NCBI GenBank assembly: GCA_016987375.1
Contig: PJRA01000263.1
Span: forward strand, 2,506,982 to 2,570,981
Origin: Brachionus koreanus
Taxonomy: Eukaryota; Rotifera; Eurotatoria; Ploima; Brachionidae
DNA: 64,000 bases
Direction: 5' to 3'
The notes under the pieces were generated by a model. It did no database searches and had not been told where the DNA came from. It saw nothing but the letters and a program-made list of their open reading frames with translations. Positions 1 through 10,039 of this stretch are shown here, piece by piece. The position numbers and the translations under genes are program-made. The number at the start of each line of letters is the position of its first letter. Position 1 is the stretch's first letter.

Positions 1-3000
1 GAAGAATATTGGAATGAAAAAAAAAATCTTATTGAATGGATAAGTGAACCGACTCAAATATTGGATAGATCAAATTCTCCATTTGAAAAATGGTATCCAA
101 ACGGATTGGTAAATGCTTCTTATAATTGTTTGGATTTACATGTTAAAAACGGTCATGGTGATCAAATAGCTCTAGTTCATGACTCGCCATTGACTAGTAT
201 AGTAAAAAAAATTAGCTATCAAGAACTATTAAATGAAGTAAATTTCTTTTTTTTCTTTTTTTCTGAGTTATAAAAATACCAAAGGTATCGATGTTTTCTG
301 GTGTACTAAGTAGCTATGGTGTGAAAAAAGGTGATAGGGTTCTAATTTATATGCCAATGATTCCTCAAGCTGTGACAGTTATGCTCGCTTCTGGTAAATT
401 TTTGATATTATCAATCAAAATATAACTATTAATTTCAGCAAGAATTGGTGCCATTCACTCCTTGGTGTTTGGAGGTTTTGCATCTAAAGAACTATCTGTT
501 AGAATAAATCATGCTCAAGTAGAAAATTATTAAAATTTTTTTTTTTTTAATTGAACAAATTTTTTCAAGCCTAAAATAATTGTATCTGCTAATTTTGGCA
601 TTGAACCTGGACGACTGATAAACTATAAAAATCTATTAGATGCAGCTATTGAAATGTCTGATCACAAGCCTCATAAGTGCATTTTTTACAATCGTGAAAT
701 GGTATTTTGAATAGTTAATTTAATTAAATAAAATAATACATTTATTAGTTTCCAGAAGCTGATTTTAAAAATAATCGTGATTTTTATTTAAATTACGAAA
801 AAGAAATATCCAAATCTAAGCCCCATGATTATGTTCCTGTAGAATCGAATTTTCCACTTTATCTTCTGTACACAAGTGGAACAACTGGACTTCCCAAGGG
901 TTAAATTACTAATCAAAGCTTAATATTAAAAACTTAATTTTGGAAGTGTTAAAGGTGTTGTCCGAATGACTGCTGGATATTTGATCGCTCTTAAAAATTC
1001 AATGTCAAAAATATATGGTGTCAATCCGGGAGAAACATTTTGCGCATTTTCAGATCTTGGATGGACAGTTGGTCATTCATACATTTGTTACGGTCCATTA
1101 GCAGCACGAAATACAGCAATTTTATATGAAGGCAAACCAGTTGGTACTCCGGACTCAAGTTCTTGGTTCAGAGTTTTGTCTGAGCATAAAGTTGTAAGCG
1201 CATTTGCAGGTAAGAAAAATTTAGCAGCTTTTAAATTATCCTCTTAAATAAATCTACTCTGAAGCTCCAACTGCAATTAGAGCAATTAAGCAACAGGATC
1301 CAGAAGCGAGACTTGCCAAAAAATATAACTTGGATCAGTAAGTTTATATTTTTTTTGCTAATCATTAATACTATTGAGTTTTAAGAATCAAGAAATACAA
1401 ATATTTTGACTTTTTTTAAAGGTTAAAAATTGACTCATTGTAAATACAACAGTCCATACAATAAATGTATACTAGACCATTTTAGATTTAATGAAACATT
1501 TGTAAATCATTAAAAATTCGAAAAGTTTCTTGGCATTTAGATCTGCCCTTTTACATTAAAATTGATAAAACGCTAAATTTTGTGAAATGTCCTTAAAAGA
1601 AAATGATATGTAGTCATTTTGTCATTTAAATATTATCTTTATTAAAATATTTATCAAATAATTTGAAAGATTTTATATAAAAATTTTAAGAGCTATCATT
1701 TTATTGAAAATTTTATAATGTGAATTAAAATCTATTTTGTCTAAAGAGACATAAAATGACATATAAATTGACCGTTTGCTTTTATAACCGTCCGTATAGG
1801 CAGACCTGCTAGCGGTTAAAAAATTTTTTTATTTGTATCAAAGACCGCTTGTACGGTTCCCAGCACTATTTAAAAATTTTTAAATTTATTTAATAAAAAA
1901 TAATCAGATGTCTTTTTAAACGAAATAGATTTTAATTGATATTATAAAATTTTCAATAAAATGTTAGGAAATTATTTGATTAATATTTAAATAAAGACTA
2001 TTTTTTAATATTTTTTCTAAGCTTGGTAAATTAGAAGTGATTGACTCTTATACACTTTGTATGTGTTGCTATCAAAATAAATTAAAAAAAAAATTAGAAA
2101 TTAATTTTTTTTCGGGACCATCAAGACGACTTTTATCTAAATTAGCGGTTCAGGAGTGTCCCACAATAGTTTTCCACACTAATTTTGAATTTAAAAACTC
2201 AATAAAATATTATAAGCCACTATTTGTTGATATTAAAGTTTTAAAACTATTAAAATTTACCATTTAGCTGGTTTAAAATTTGATTTTTATGAATTTCTTA
2301 AAATTTATTAAAATAAATTTTGAAAACTGTTGAAGTGCTTATTTAAAATAAACAATTAAAAACATGACTAAAATAAAAAGGCAATAAACTTTCAATTTTT
2401 ATACCAAAAAAAAACAGACTTCAAAAATAAAATACTTAAATAATATATTTAAAATTAATAAATATTCTTTCATTTATTTTTTCAAAATTTTTCCAGTTTA
2501 AGATATTTGTTTCTAGCTGGTGAACATTGTGACCATGAAACTATGGACTGGATTCGTGGTGTAATTAAAAAGCCAGTTTTCGACCATTGGTGGCAAACAG
2601 AAACTGGACACCCAATAACATCAATATGTGCTGGTTATATGTCTGAAGAAGAGATAAGATCAGTTCCTGCTGGCGTTTCTGGTAAAGCTGTTCCTGGATA
2701 TGACAGTAATTAAGATAATTTAGCCAATTAGTTTTTATTTATTTTTTTAAATATGTTCTAGTTCGAATTTTGAGAGATGATGGATCTGAAGCAGGTCCAA
2801 AAGAAATGGGACGAATAGTCGTTAAACTACCACTTCCTCCAGGGACCATGTCCACACTTTGGGAAAACGATGAACTTTTTAAGAGTTTGTACTTTGAAAA
2901 ATATCCCGGATTTTATGACACTGCTGATGTTGGTTTCAAATGCGAAAATGGCTATTTGAGTATTATGTCTAGGGCTGATGATGTCTTAAATGTTTCTGGA

Positions 3001-3502
3001 CATAGGCTTTCAAGTTCATCAATTGAAGAAGCAATTTTAGAACATGAGGAATTATCAGAATGCGCTGTAGTAGAGCTTTCCGATAAATTGAAAGGATCTG
3101 TTCCTTTCGCATTTTTAGTCAGAAATACGAGTATGATAGGAATAATTTTAATTTTTTTTTTATAAATATTTTTTAAGGCTCAAAATCAATTGACAAAGAG
3201 CTTATAGAAAAATCAGTAGCTAATGTCAGACAATTGATAGGGCCAGTTGCATGCTTTAAACAAGCAGTTGTTGTTGATAAGCTTCCAAAGACAAGATCTG
3301 GAAAAATTGCTCGAAATACTCTTAAGGCCATGATCAACAACAAACCTTTCAAGGCAATTTACGACTTAAATAAAAATAAAATTTTTTCATGATTTTTTTA
3401 TTTTAGATTCCTGTGACAATCGAAGATTCAAAGGTATACGAAAAAATTAAGAAATCGTTAATTAGTCATGGTTACACAAATATTAGCGATCCATCTTTGT
3501 AG
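1..3502 (+). CDS. ACSS3: Acyl-CoA synthetase, short-chain family member 3-like (5' partial)
   Basis: Mitochondrial-type propionate/acetate-CoA ligase of the ANL adenylating superfamily, forming acyl-AMP and then acyl-CoA. The frame is already open at base 1, so the N-terminus lies upstream. I read 11 exons with consistent phases: 1-237, 285-393, 439-518, 570-701, 749-899, 955-1209, 1265-1337, 2497-2705, 2762-3130, 3178-3353, 3407-3502. Visible signatures are the P-loop-like YTSGTTGLPKG with the following VVR, WWQTETGHP in the acetyl-CoA synthetase core, the YDTADVG hinge region, SRADDVLNVSGHRLS, and the C-terminal lysine motif KTRSGKIAR that acylates substrate. The intron after exon 10 (3354-3406) appears to use a GC donor. 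Intron 7 (1338-2496) is long and holds a foldback repeat. The order of motifs fits ACSS3 better than cytosolic ACSS2, but paralogue assignment is inferred from motif resemblance only. Confidence 0.9.
1624..2001. repeat. Foldback (inverted repeat) element in ACSS3 intron 7
   Basis: Left arm about 1624-1752 and right arm about 1908-2001 are imperfect reverse complements; for example ATTTTATTGAAAATTTTATA near 1698 recurs inverted near 1944. The middle carries several ACCG/CGGT patches. It looks like a non-autonomous foldback or MITE copy; I could not define target duplications. It explains much of the length of this 1.16-kb intron. Confidence 0.65.
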
Positions 3503-3910
3503 ATTTAGTTTTAATATTTAATAAAATTTACATATAAAGCAAAATAAATAATTTAAAGATTTAAATGAAGGTTTTTAAATTCAGCCCATTGAATCAGTTA
3601 AAACAACAAAAATGAATTCTTAAGATTGTTAATTAATTTTATTGAATTCATATATTTAGGTTATGGGATAATGAAAAAATTTATTGAACGACGATTTGAA
3701 AAAAAAATGTAACCTTGGTTACACTTTTTAGCTATGCGAGTTTACAGATTTTTTTTTTTAATAAATCAAACAAAAATAGAAAAATTATATTTCGTAAATA
3801 CGAAGACCGATGAGTAAATTTTGATTAAAAAATTTTTTATTTTAGATTTTATACATTGAAAATTTAAATAAAAATTGGATAAGCTTAGAGACTTGATTAA
3901 CAAAGCCAAC

Positions 3911-5844
3911 ATGGTTAAATCATCTGGTAACAAAAAAATTATTTTTTTTATAACTTTTGATTAATTTACTATGATGTAAATCCTTTTCTCCAAATAAACA
4001 CGCTTGAAACTAGAAGTCTTCAATTTTTTTAATTATTTTTAAAGAATTTACAGCCTATTTAAATATAAGATTTGATTATAATTTAGCCAAATAAATAGAA
4101 GATTTAAATTGTCCCGATAAAGCTTAATTGGTTGAATAGAGCTTTTCTGACATTCAAAAGCTTTTTTTATATTGAAGAGCGTTTTTTTTTTTGTAAAATT
4201 ACATAAGTTTGGTAAATTTTCATGTATAGAAATAATCCTTTATAGACAGTTATCAAAGAGTGACGGAAATCGATCAAAATATTGAAGAAAAAATTAAACA
4301 CTTCATTAGACATTAAGACTTAAGAAATGAAATAATTTTTTCACGGAAAATATGAGGAAATAAAAAATTGCTATTTTAGAGCCTTAATAATTTGAAAAAT
4401 AATTTAATTGCATGTTGTTTCATTTTTAAAATAAATAATCCAAATTATTTTTTCTTTGCGAAGCACAACAAGCACCTCTAAAGACATTTGCCAATTTAAG
4501 TCTTCATTTATTGAATAAATAAAAGTATGTTTGAAGTTTTTAAAGCGAGATTTTTAAGATCTAATTAAAAGTTGTTATTGAATTTTTTCCATACCAATTT
4601 TTGACCCTTAAACTTAAAATTTAATTTTTCTCTAGTGCCGCTCGAACGACCAGATCCACCAGTAGTTGGTAAAGTCACTCACCATACAATTGAATTGATC
4701 TGGATGCACATGAAAGAAAAATTGCCTGCTAATCAGAAATTCAAATTTGTACTACAAGAAGCAGACAAAAATAAAAAGGAATGGGGACAAGTTTATGCGT
4801 AGATATTTTTTATTTTTCAAAGATAAAAAAATAATTATTTTTTACAGAGGCTATGGATACACAAAAACTGTAGAATCTTTGGAACCTTTTACTGAATATA
4901 GCTACAGACTTTGCGCAATTGGTGCAAATAATGAAAGAAGTGAATATAGTCCTGTTTGTACCGTAAAAACGACAAGTTAAAAATTCAAATTTCTCATTCT
5001 TGAATATTGTTTCATTTTTTTCTTAAATAGAAGAGCCTCTTAATGGTGATGCGCTGCATAAGGCAATTATATTAGACAGAAAAGGTGATGTTGAACGCAT
5101 TTTAGATTCAGCTGATGGTCCTAGGGTAGTTGAAATTCCAGATAAATTTGGAAATTTACCTCTTCAAATTTCCGTAAATAGAAATAACTTAGAGTAATTC
5201 ATTCACTGCTTATTTTTAGTTTTTATAAGAAATTTTTTTTTTTGTAGAATGGTGGAGCTTTTACTTTACAAAGGAGCCCAGGTGAATGCTCAGAACGAAA
5301 GCGGGAAAACAGCCTTAATGCTTGCAGCTTTTTCAGGAAAATTAAATGTCTTAAAAGAATTAAGAAGCAATGGTGCATCATATGATATAAAGGATAAATC
5401 AGGCTGTAGTGTTCTTCATTATGCAGTTGATGGTGGAAATTTGGATTGTATTCAGTACATTTTAATGGATGGATTGGATGTGAATATAACTGATTCAACA
5501 AGTGGCTGGACTCCTTTGATTAGAGCGGCTAGTGTTGGTGCAAGCAAAGATGTGGCTGAATTATTAATTAAATATAAGGCTGATATAAACATTTTGGATA
5601 AAGATAACAAAAATGCATTGATGATTGCTGTTATCAATGGAAATCAGCCTTTTGTTCAGTGCTTGGTTGAAAATGGTGCCGACTTGAGCATAACTAACGA
5701 GTATGGTAAAACGGCCTATGAAATGGCTGTTGCTATGGATCGAAGAGTAATTTTTCTCCATTATTACATTTTTTTTACAGTCATTATTTTTTTAAGAGAG
5801 TGGTTAAGTATTTTGACGAATATTTTGAAAAACAAAAAGGTTAA
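3911..5844 (+). CDS. FANK1: Fibronectin type III and ankyrin repeat protein, FANK1-like
   Basis: Predicted 338-aa protein, close to the length of vertebrate FANK1. Exons: 3911-3926, 4636-4798, 4848-4975, 5031-5193, 5248-5746, 5797-5844; phases agree at every junction. The first exon encodes only MVKSS plus one base and is the least certain part. Next comes a fibronectin III domain (starting PPVVGKVTHHTIEL, ending YSPVCTVKTT), then about five or six ankyrin repeats (for example GKTALMLAAFSGKLNVLKEL, GWTPLIRAAS, NKNALMIAVINGN), and a short basic tail. The sequence before the ankyrin array resembles FANK1 along its whole length, including GKVTHH and SGWTPL. In vertebrates FANK1 is expressed in testis and ciliated cells and linked to apoptosis control; its role here is unknown. 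AATAAA-like signals follow the stop. Confidence 0.88.
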
Positions 5845-6644
5845 GTTGAAACACTTAAATTAACTGAAAAACTCGAAAGCCATTTTAAAATAAACTTTTA
5901 TATTTAATTTTTGTATTAAATATTTTTTGTAATAAAAGATTATTAAATTCTAATTTAGTTTTTTATCTAAGATTATTTTTAAATGAATCAAAATTTAATT
6001 TTAACTGAATAATTTTGTTTCTTGAGGTAATATGTAATTATAGGACTTTGTTTATTAATAGAAAAAATTATGAAATTAGAAATTACTATCAAAGAAAAAA
6101 ATGTCACTAACAACAAATAATATTAGTTTGATTGTGATTCTAGCAATTTGAATAAAAATAAAAAAAAAACAATTCCATTGAAATTTTCATAGGAAATTTT
6201 TTTAAATCCAAAAATAATATTACCCTAATTTTTTTTAGAGAATTTATGAATGTAGTTCAAACTATTGATTTTTTAATTTTAAAACAACTAATTGAAATAG
6301 TTTTTTATTTAGACAATTATACTTAATTTTAATAATTTTTAATGATCCTAAATTTTAGAAATAAAAACATTCTAATATTTTTAATCTTAAAAGTCAATTA
6401 TGTTTAAATATAAAAAGCCCATTAAGTAGTTTATGAAAATATTTGAATGATTTACAGTGTTTGGGTGAGATTTTATAGAATCCAACTATAAATCCGTAAT
6501 TTTCTAAACAAGAATATCGATTCTAATTAAATTATCATGATTTTAAAAATAAACACTTGTTCGATATTTCAGACTCTTAAACCAAACTGCAACTTTTGCT
6601 AATGTATTAAATACCATCTCGCTCATTTTAAATCATTCTTAAAT
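5845..6644. other. AT-rich intergenic stretch
   Basis: 3' flank of the FANK1-like gene, with polyadenylation-like AATAAA near 5889 and 5930. I see no coding frame, RNA gene or repeat beyond low-complexity A/T. Confidence 0.5.
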
Positions 6645-7149
6645 TACAGTAGTATTATTTGCTATGAAATAAAAAAAACTGAACTGAACTTGTGGAATAG
6701 TTGGAACGGATTGGAACGGGTATTTGAAACGGGTTTGAGCTTGTGGAATAGTTGGAACGGGTCGGGAACGGGTTGAATAGTTGGAACGGGTCGGGAACGG
6801 GTTGAATAGTTGGAACGGGTCGAGAACGGGTTTTAGAACGGGTGGAATAGTTGGAACGGGTCGGGAACGGGTATTTGGATGGGTTTGAACTTGTGGAATA
6901 GTTGGAACGGGTTGGAACGGGTATTTGGATGGGTTTGAACTTGTGGAATAGTTGGAACGGGTTGGAACGGGTATTTGGATGGGTTTGAATAGCTGGAACG
7001 GTTCGGGAACGGGTTGAATAGTTGGAACGGGTCGGGAACCGCTTATTGTTTTATTGAATGTATTTTAATTGAAAAATAAAGCGTTCAAAAAAAGAACGGG
7101 TATATATACCCGTTCTTTTTTTTATTTCATAGCAAATAATACTACTGTA
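6645..7149. mobile_element. MITE with Tc1/mariner-like ends carrying a minisatellite
   Basis: A 505-bp unit (including the flanking TA) bounded by perfect 34-bp inverted repeats, 6645-6678 and 7116-7149, beginning TACAGTAGTATTATTT. If TA is the target duplication, the element proper starts CAGTAGTATT, as expected for Tc1/mariner-type non-autonomous elements. No transposase frame is present. The inside is a GC-richer tandem array (6690-7045), plus a short hairpin around 7093-7116 where GAACGGGTATA meets its complement. The element class is inferred from TA and CAGT ends only. Confidence 0.7.
6690..7045. repeat. GGAACGGG minisatellite
   Basis: Tandem array built from a core GGAACGGG(T). There are two interleaved unit types: about 28 nt (TTGAATAGTTGGAACGGGTC plus GGGAACGG) and about 51 nt, which adds TATTTGGATGGGTTTGAA and CTTGTGG. 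Copies differ by a few substitutions. It stands out from the surrounding sequence, which is around 75-80% A/T. Confidence 0.9.
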
Positions 7150-7181
7150 CACAGCATTAACCAAAGACAAACTTTAAATCT

Positions 7182-7582
7182 TAGGTCTTCATTCTAAATC
7201 AAGTTTTTAGTTTTTTTTTATTATACGCTCCTTGTGGAAGAAAGGGTCATTACTTTTTTTTTCACTTAAGTCGATCTTTCGCCTTTACCCTTGCTTCATC
7301 TCATGTCATTCTCACTTCAGTGAACTCTTTCATGATTATCCTCCAAATCATTTCTGGTAGTTTTTAGTTTTAATGAAGCATTAAGTCTAGAGATTTTTTG
7401 AAAAATATCATTAATTTTTCAAATAATGTTTTTGATACAGCATTAGAAATTGGATCTTGAGAAACATTGAGAAATGATCATTTGATTTCAAATTTTTTTT
7501 TAAAAATCTCAAGACTTAATACTACATTAAAACTAAAAACTACCAGAAATGACTTGAAGACTTGATTTAGAATGAAGACCTA
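7182..7582. repeat. Interrupted inverted repeat
   Basis: TAGGTCTTCATTCTAAATC at about 7182-7203 recurs inverted at 7560-7582, and the block with CATTTCTGGTAGTTTTTAG at about 7347-7402 recurs inverted at 7500-7552. The left arm has about 140 extra bases between the two blocks. Looks like a foldback element with an insertion; it directly abuts the minisatellite MITE. Confidence 0.65.
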
Positions 7583-7990
7583 AACTTTAAAGCACGTTTT
7601 GGACCATGCGGTATAATTTTAGAATTATTTAGCATGGTTTAGGTTTAGAAAAATTATTCACTATTGCTTTTAAAAGTTGATTCAAAAAACATTTTCTTGA
7701 CACTCAAACATTCTATTTTTCATACCTACAAATGTTAAAGACTAGCAGTCATCTCTTTTATCATACAATCTTTTTATTCTCAAGAAAATTTATCAATTAT
7801 AATAAAAAGAATTAAATTGTTTCCTTAAAAAAATTATTTATGATATATTTTAAATCATTAAGTTTTCATGCTATTAAAATAGCTTTCGAAGAAATTAAAA
7901 GTTTAACAATCATTAATTTTTATTAGAAAAAAAAAAGATTTTAAATGTTCGATCAGACCATTAGAAAGAATTTCAGATAATGACTATAAA

Positions 7991-8458
7991 TTAGTTGATT
8001 TCTATTGAATTTATTAATATTGGCCTATTTGATATTTTTGTTTGTTCTACTAAAAAATTTAATTTGTTTAGAATAGAAATATACTTTGGATCAATGGCAT
8101 CAATGGAAAAATCTAAATCATTTTTAGCGTTGTATATTTCTAAATTTGGATATGAAAAAATTTGATCGTCTGAATCCAGATCATCTAGTGTGAATAAAAC
8201 GATTTGCATTTTTTGCTCTTGAGCTATTAATAATTCTGTTTTGCATTTAAGAGAATTCATGTATTTTTTACTTAAGAAGCACACAAATAAAAACGAATGA
8301 GTCAAGGCGGTCAACGAATCGTCAAAGAAGTTTATATCAGGTCTGTTAGAGAGTTGATCACACCATAGTTTTAAACCGGATTGCCTAAAACGACAGCAAA
8401 ATCGCTGAACTTCATTTGTTTGGCTTTTATGATACGAAATAAATAAATCATTAAACAT
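7991..8458 (-). CDS. Stand-alone TIR-domain protein
   Basis: Single-exon 155-aa frame starting MFNDLFISYHKSQ, which is the first beta strand and box 1 of a TIR domain. It is followed by a helix, then GLKLWCDQ, then a segment resembling the conserved 'S..Y..S..C..E' of TIR domains: LSKKYMNSLKCKTELLIAQE. The glutamate in KTEL aligns with the position that is catalytic in NAD-cleaving TIRs such as SARM1 and plant TIRs. The next strand is QIVLFTLDD. No transmembrane, LRR, death or NB-ARC segment is attached, so it is essentially one TIR domain. Could be an adaptor, an NADase, or a fragment of a larger multi-exon protein; I see no flanking exon. Family assignment is by motif only. Confidence 0.72.
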   Translation of the reverse strand: MFNDLFISYHKSQTNEVQRFCCRFRQSGLKLWCDQLSNRPDINFFDDSLTALTHSFLFVCFLSKKYMNSLKCKTELLIAQEQKMQIVLFTLDDLDSDDQIFSYPNLEIYNAKNDLDFSIDAIDPKYISILNKLNFLVEQTKISNRPILINSIEIN

Positions 8459-8615
8459 TATGTTTTAGTACTTTTAAATTTTTTATTTAGAATAAAAAAA
8501 TCGCTATTTTTAAGACTATTTATCATTGTTTATTATCAGTAACTAATTAATAAAAAAAAATCATATATTTTAAATTTTATTGTTTTTTTTGTTGCATTAT
8601 CAAAAAGCTTGAGAT

Positions 8616-9944
8616 CTAAAAATTTTTACATAACTTTAATTTTCTCGATGATAAGAAGCCAGATAAAATATCACACCCTGCGTTGGTGCTAGCCAAGGAT
8701 CTTTTTTGAGGTTTTTGAAAGAAATTTAAAATTGACTTGTTGTTTTTATCATTAGCAACTGCGTTTGCTAATTTTGATTGCTTTGGTTTGCTCTTTTTGG
8801 CCTCTTTTCTGCCACCTTGATCATTCTCTTCTGTACAATCAATTATTTCATCATCGCCATCATCATTTTCATCAAAAGCATCTGGCCTTTAAAAAACAAA
8901 TAAGTTGAAAAACATCAAGAAAATTAAATTTTTCATAAACCATTTTACGGCAACGCATGACTTTTTAACTTTTAGACCAGCAGTAGACCAACTAAATCTA
9001 ACTAATTTAACAAAACCAAAAATGTTGTCTAAATTGCAATCAAGAAATTTTTTTGTCAAAGGATCGCCAGGATATCCCGAGCCATATACTCTGTTTGCAC
9101 AATCTTCTGTGAAAATCCAATTTTTGAGCAGAGTATCTCGAGTAACTTTGGCACATATACTGGCAGCCGAAACACATGGATATAATGAATCTGCCTTTTT
9201 GGCAACTTTAATTTTAAGTTTAGGAAAATGTTTCGATAATTTCAGCTCGTATTTATGCGGATCACCCACTGTGTCTAAATAAACATGAGTTATATTTAGC
9301 TTTTCTTGATTACACAAAACATCAATAAGCGATATAGCAGTATCATGAGACAATTCATTCAGATTGTATTTAACTCTGAAAAATTAGAATTTAGCCAAGT
9401 TTTTTTTTTATATATTAGATTAATTCTAAACCTTCCCAACATGCCAGTAGAAATTACATTTGGTGAAAGTGATTTAACTGCAAAACCACATAATTTGTTT
9501 TCTTCATTGATTTTCTCAAATATACTTTCTCTATCTTTTTCACTCAATGACTTAGAATCTTGAAATAATTTTTTTTAGAACTGTTATTTCTTTATTTTAG
9601 ATAAAAAAATTTTAAAATTCAATTTTAAAAACAAAGATAATAATATTTTAAAGTAGAAATTGTTAATAATAAAAAATAATTTTCTACCTGCGCATTTAAT
9701 TTCTTTGAGTTGTTTTTCTTTTTCAATCGGGCAAAACAATGCTCCATATACCATCGGTCCTAAATATAAATTTTAATCTACTGAGTCATAGTAATTATAA
9801 TCATTGAAATAAACCTAAAACAGGCCCTCGACCTGCTTCGTCTATTCCTAAACACAAATCTACGTCTTTAAAAGATTCTCTGTCATAATTCGATATAAAT
9901 AAATGATTGTGTAAATTATCTTCAATAGCTTTACTAAAATCCAT
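8616..9944 (-). CDS. RNASEH2A: Ribonuclease H2 subunit A
   Basis: Catalytic subunit of RNase H2, which nicks 5' of ribonucleotides in DNA and degrades RNA:DNA hybrids in the nucleus. Exons (minus strand, 5' to 3'): 9944-9815, 9759-9688, 9558-9432, 9375-8941, 8886-8616; 344 aa with consistent phases. I chose the start at 9944 because MDFSKAIEDN resembles the family N-terminus; an in-frame upstream start at 10013 is possible. Visible signatures: GIDEAGRGPVLG (first catalytic D and E), SPNVISTGMLGRVKYNLN, LDTVGDP (third acidic residue), KADSLYPCVSAASICAKV (fourth), and GSGYPGDP, FGFVKLVRFSW. The tail is acidic then Lys/Ser-rich and contains a PIP-box-like KSILNFF. It begins 95 bp downstream of the end of the ASTE1-like gene on the same strand. 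Confidence 0.95.
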
Positions 9945-10039
9945 TTGACTCTGATTTAAAAAAGAATAAATAAACTCAACAGTAGTTTTTATAATTTGGT
10001 ATTCAAAAACCAAATAGCAAGTTAAAGAATAATTTTATT

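Noticed and set aside
2037..2267. 76-codon plus-strand frame in ACSS3 intron 7
   Set aside because: Lies inside an intron defined by good phases on both sides, no family resemblance, AT-biased residues.
8905..9282. 125-codon plus-strand frame
   Set aside because: Antisense shadow of RNase H2A exon 4.
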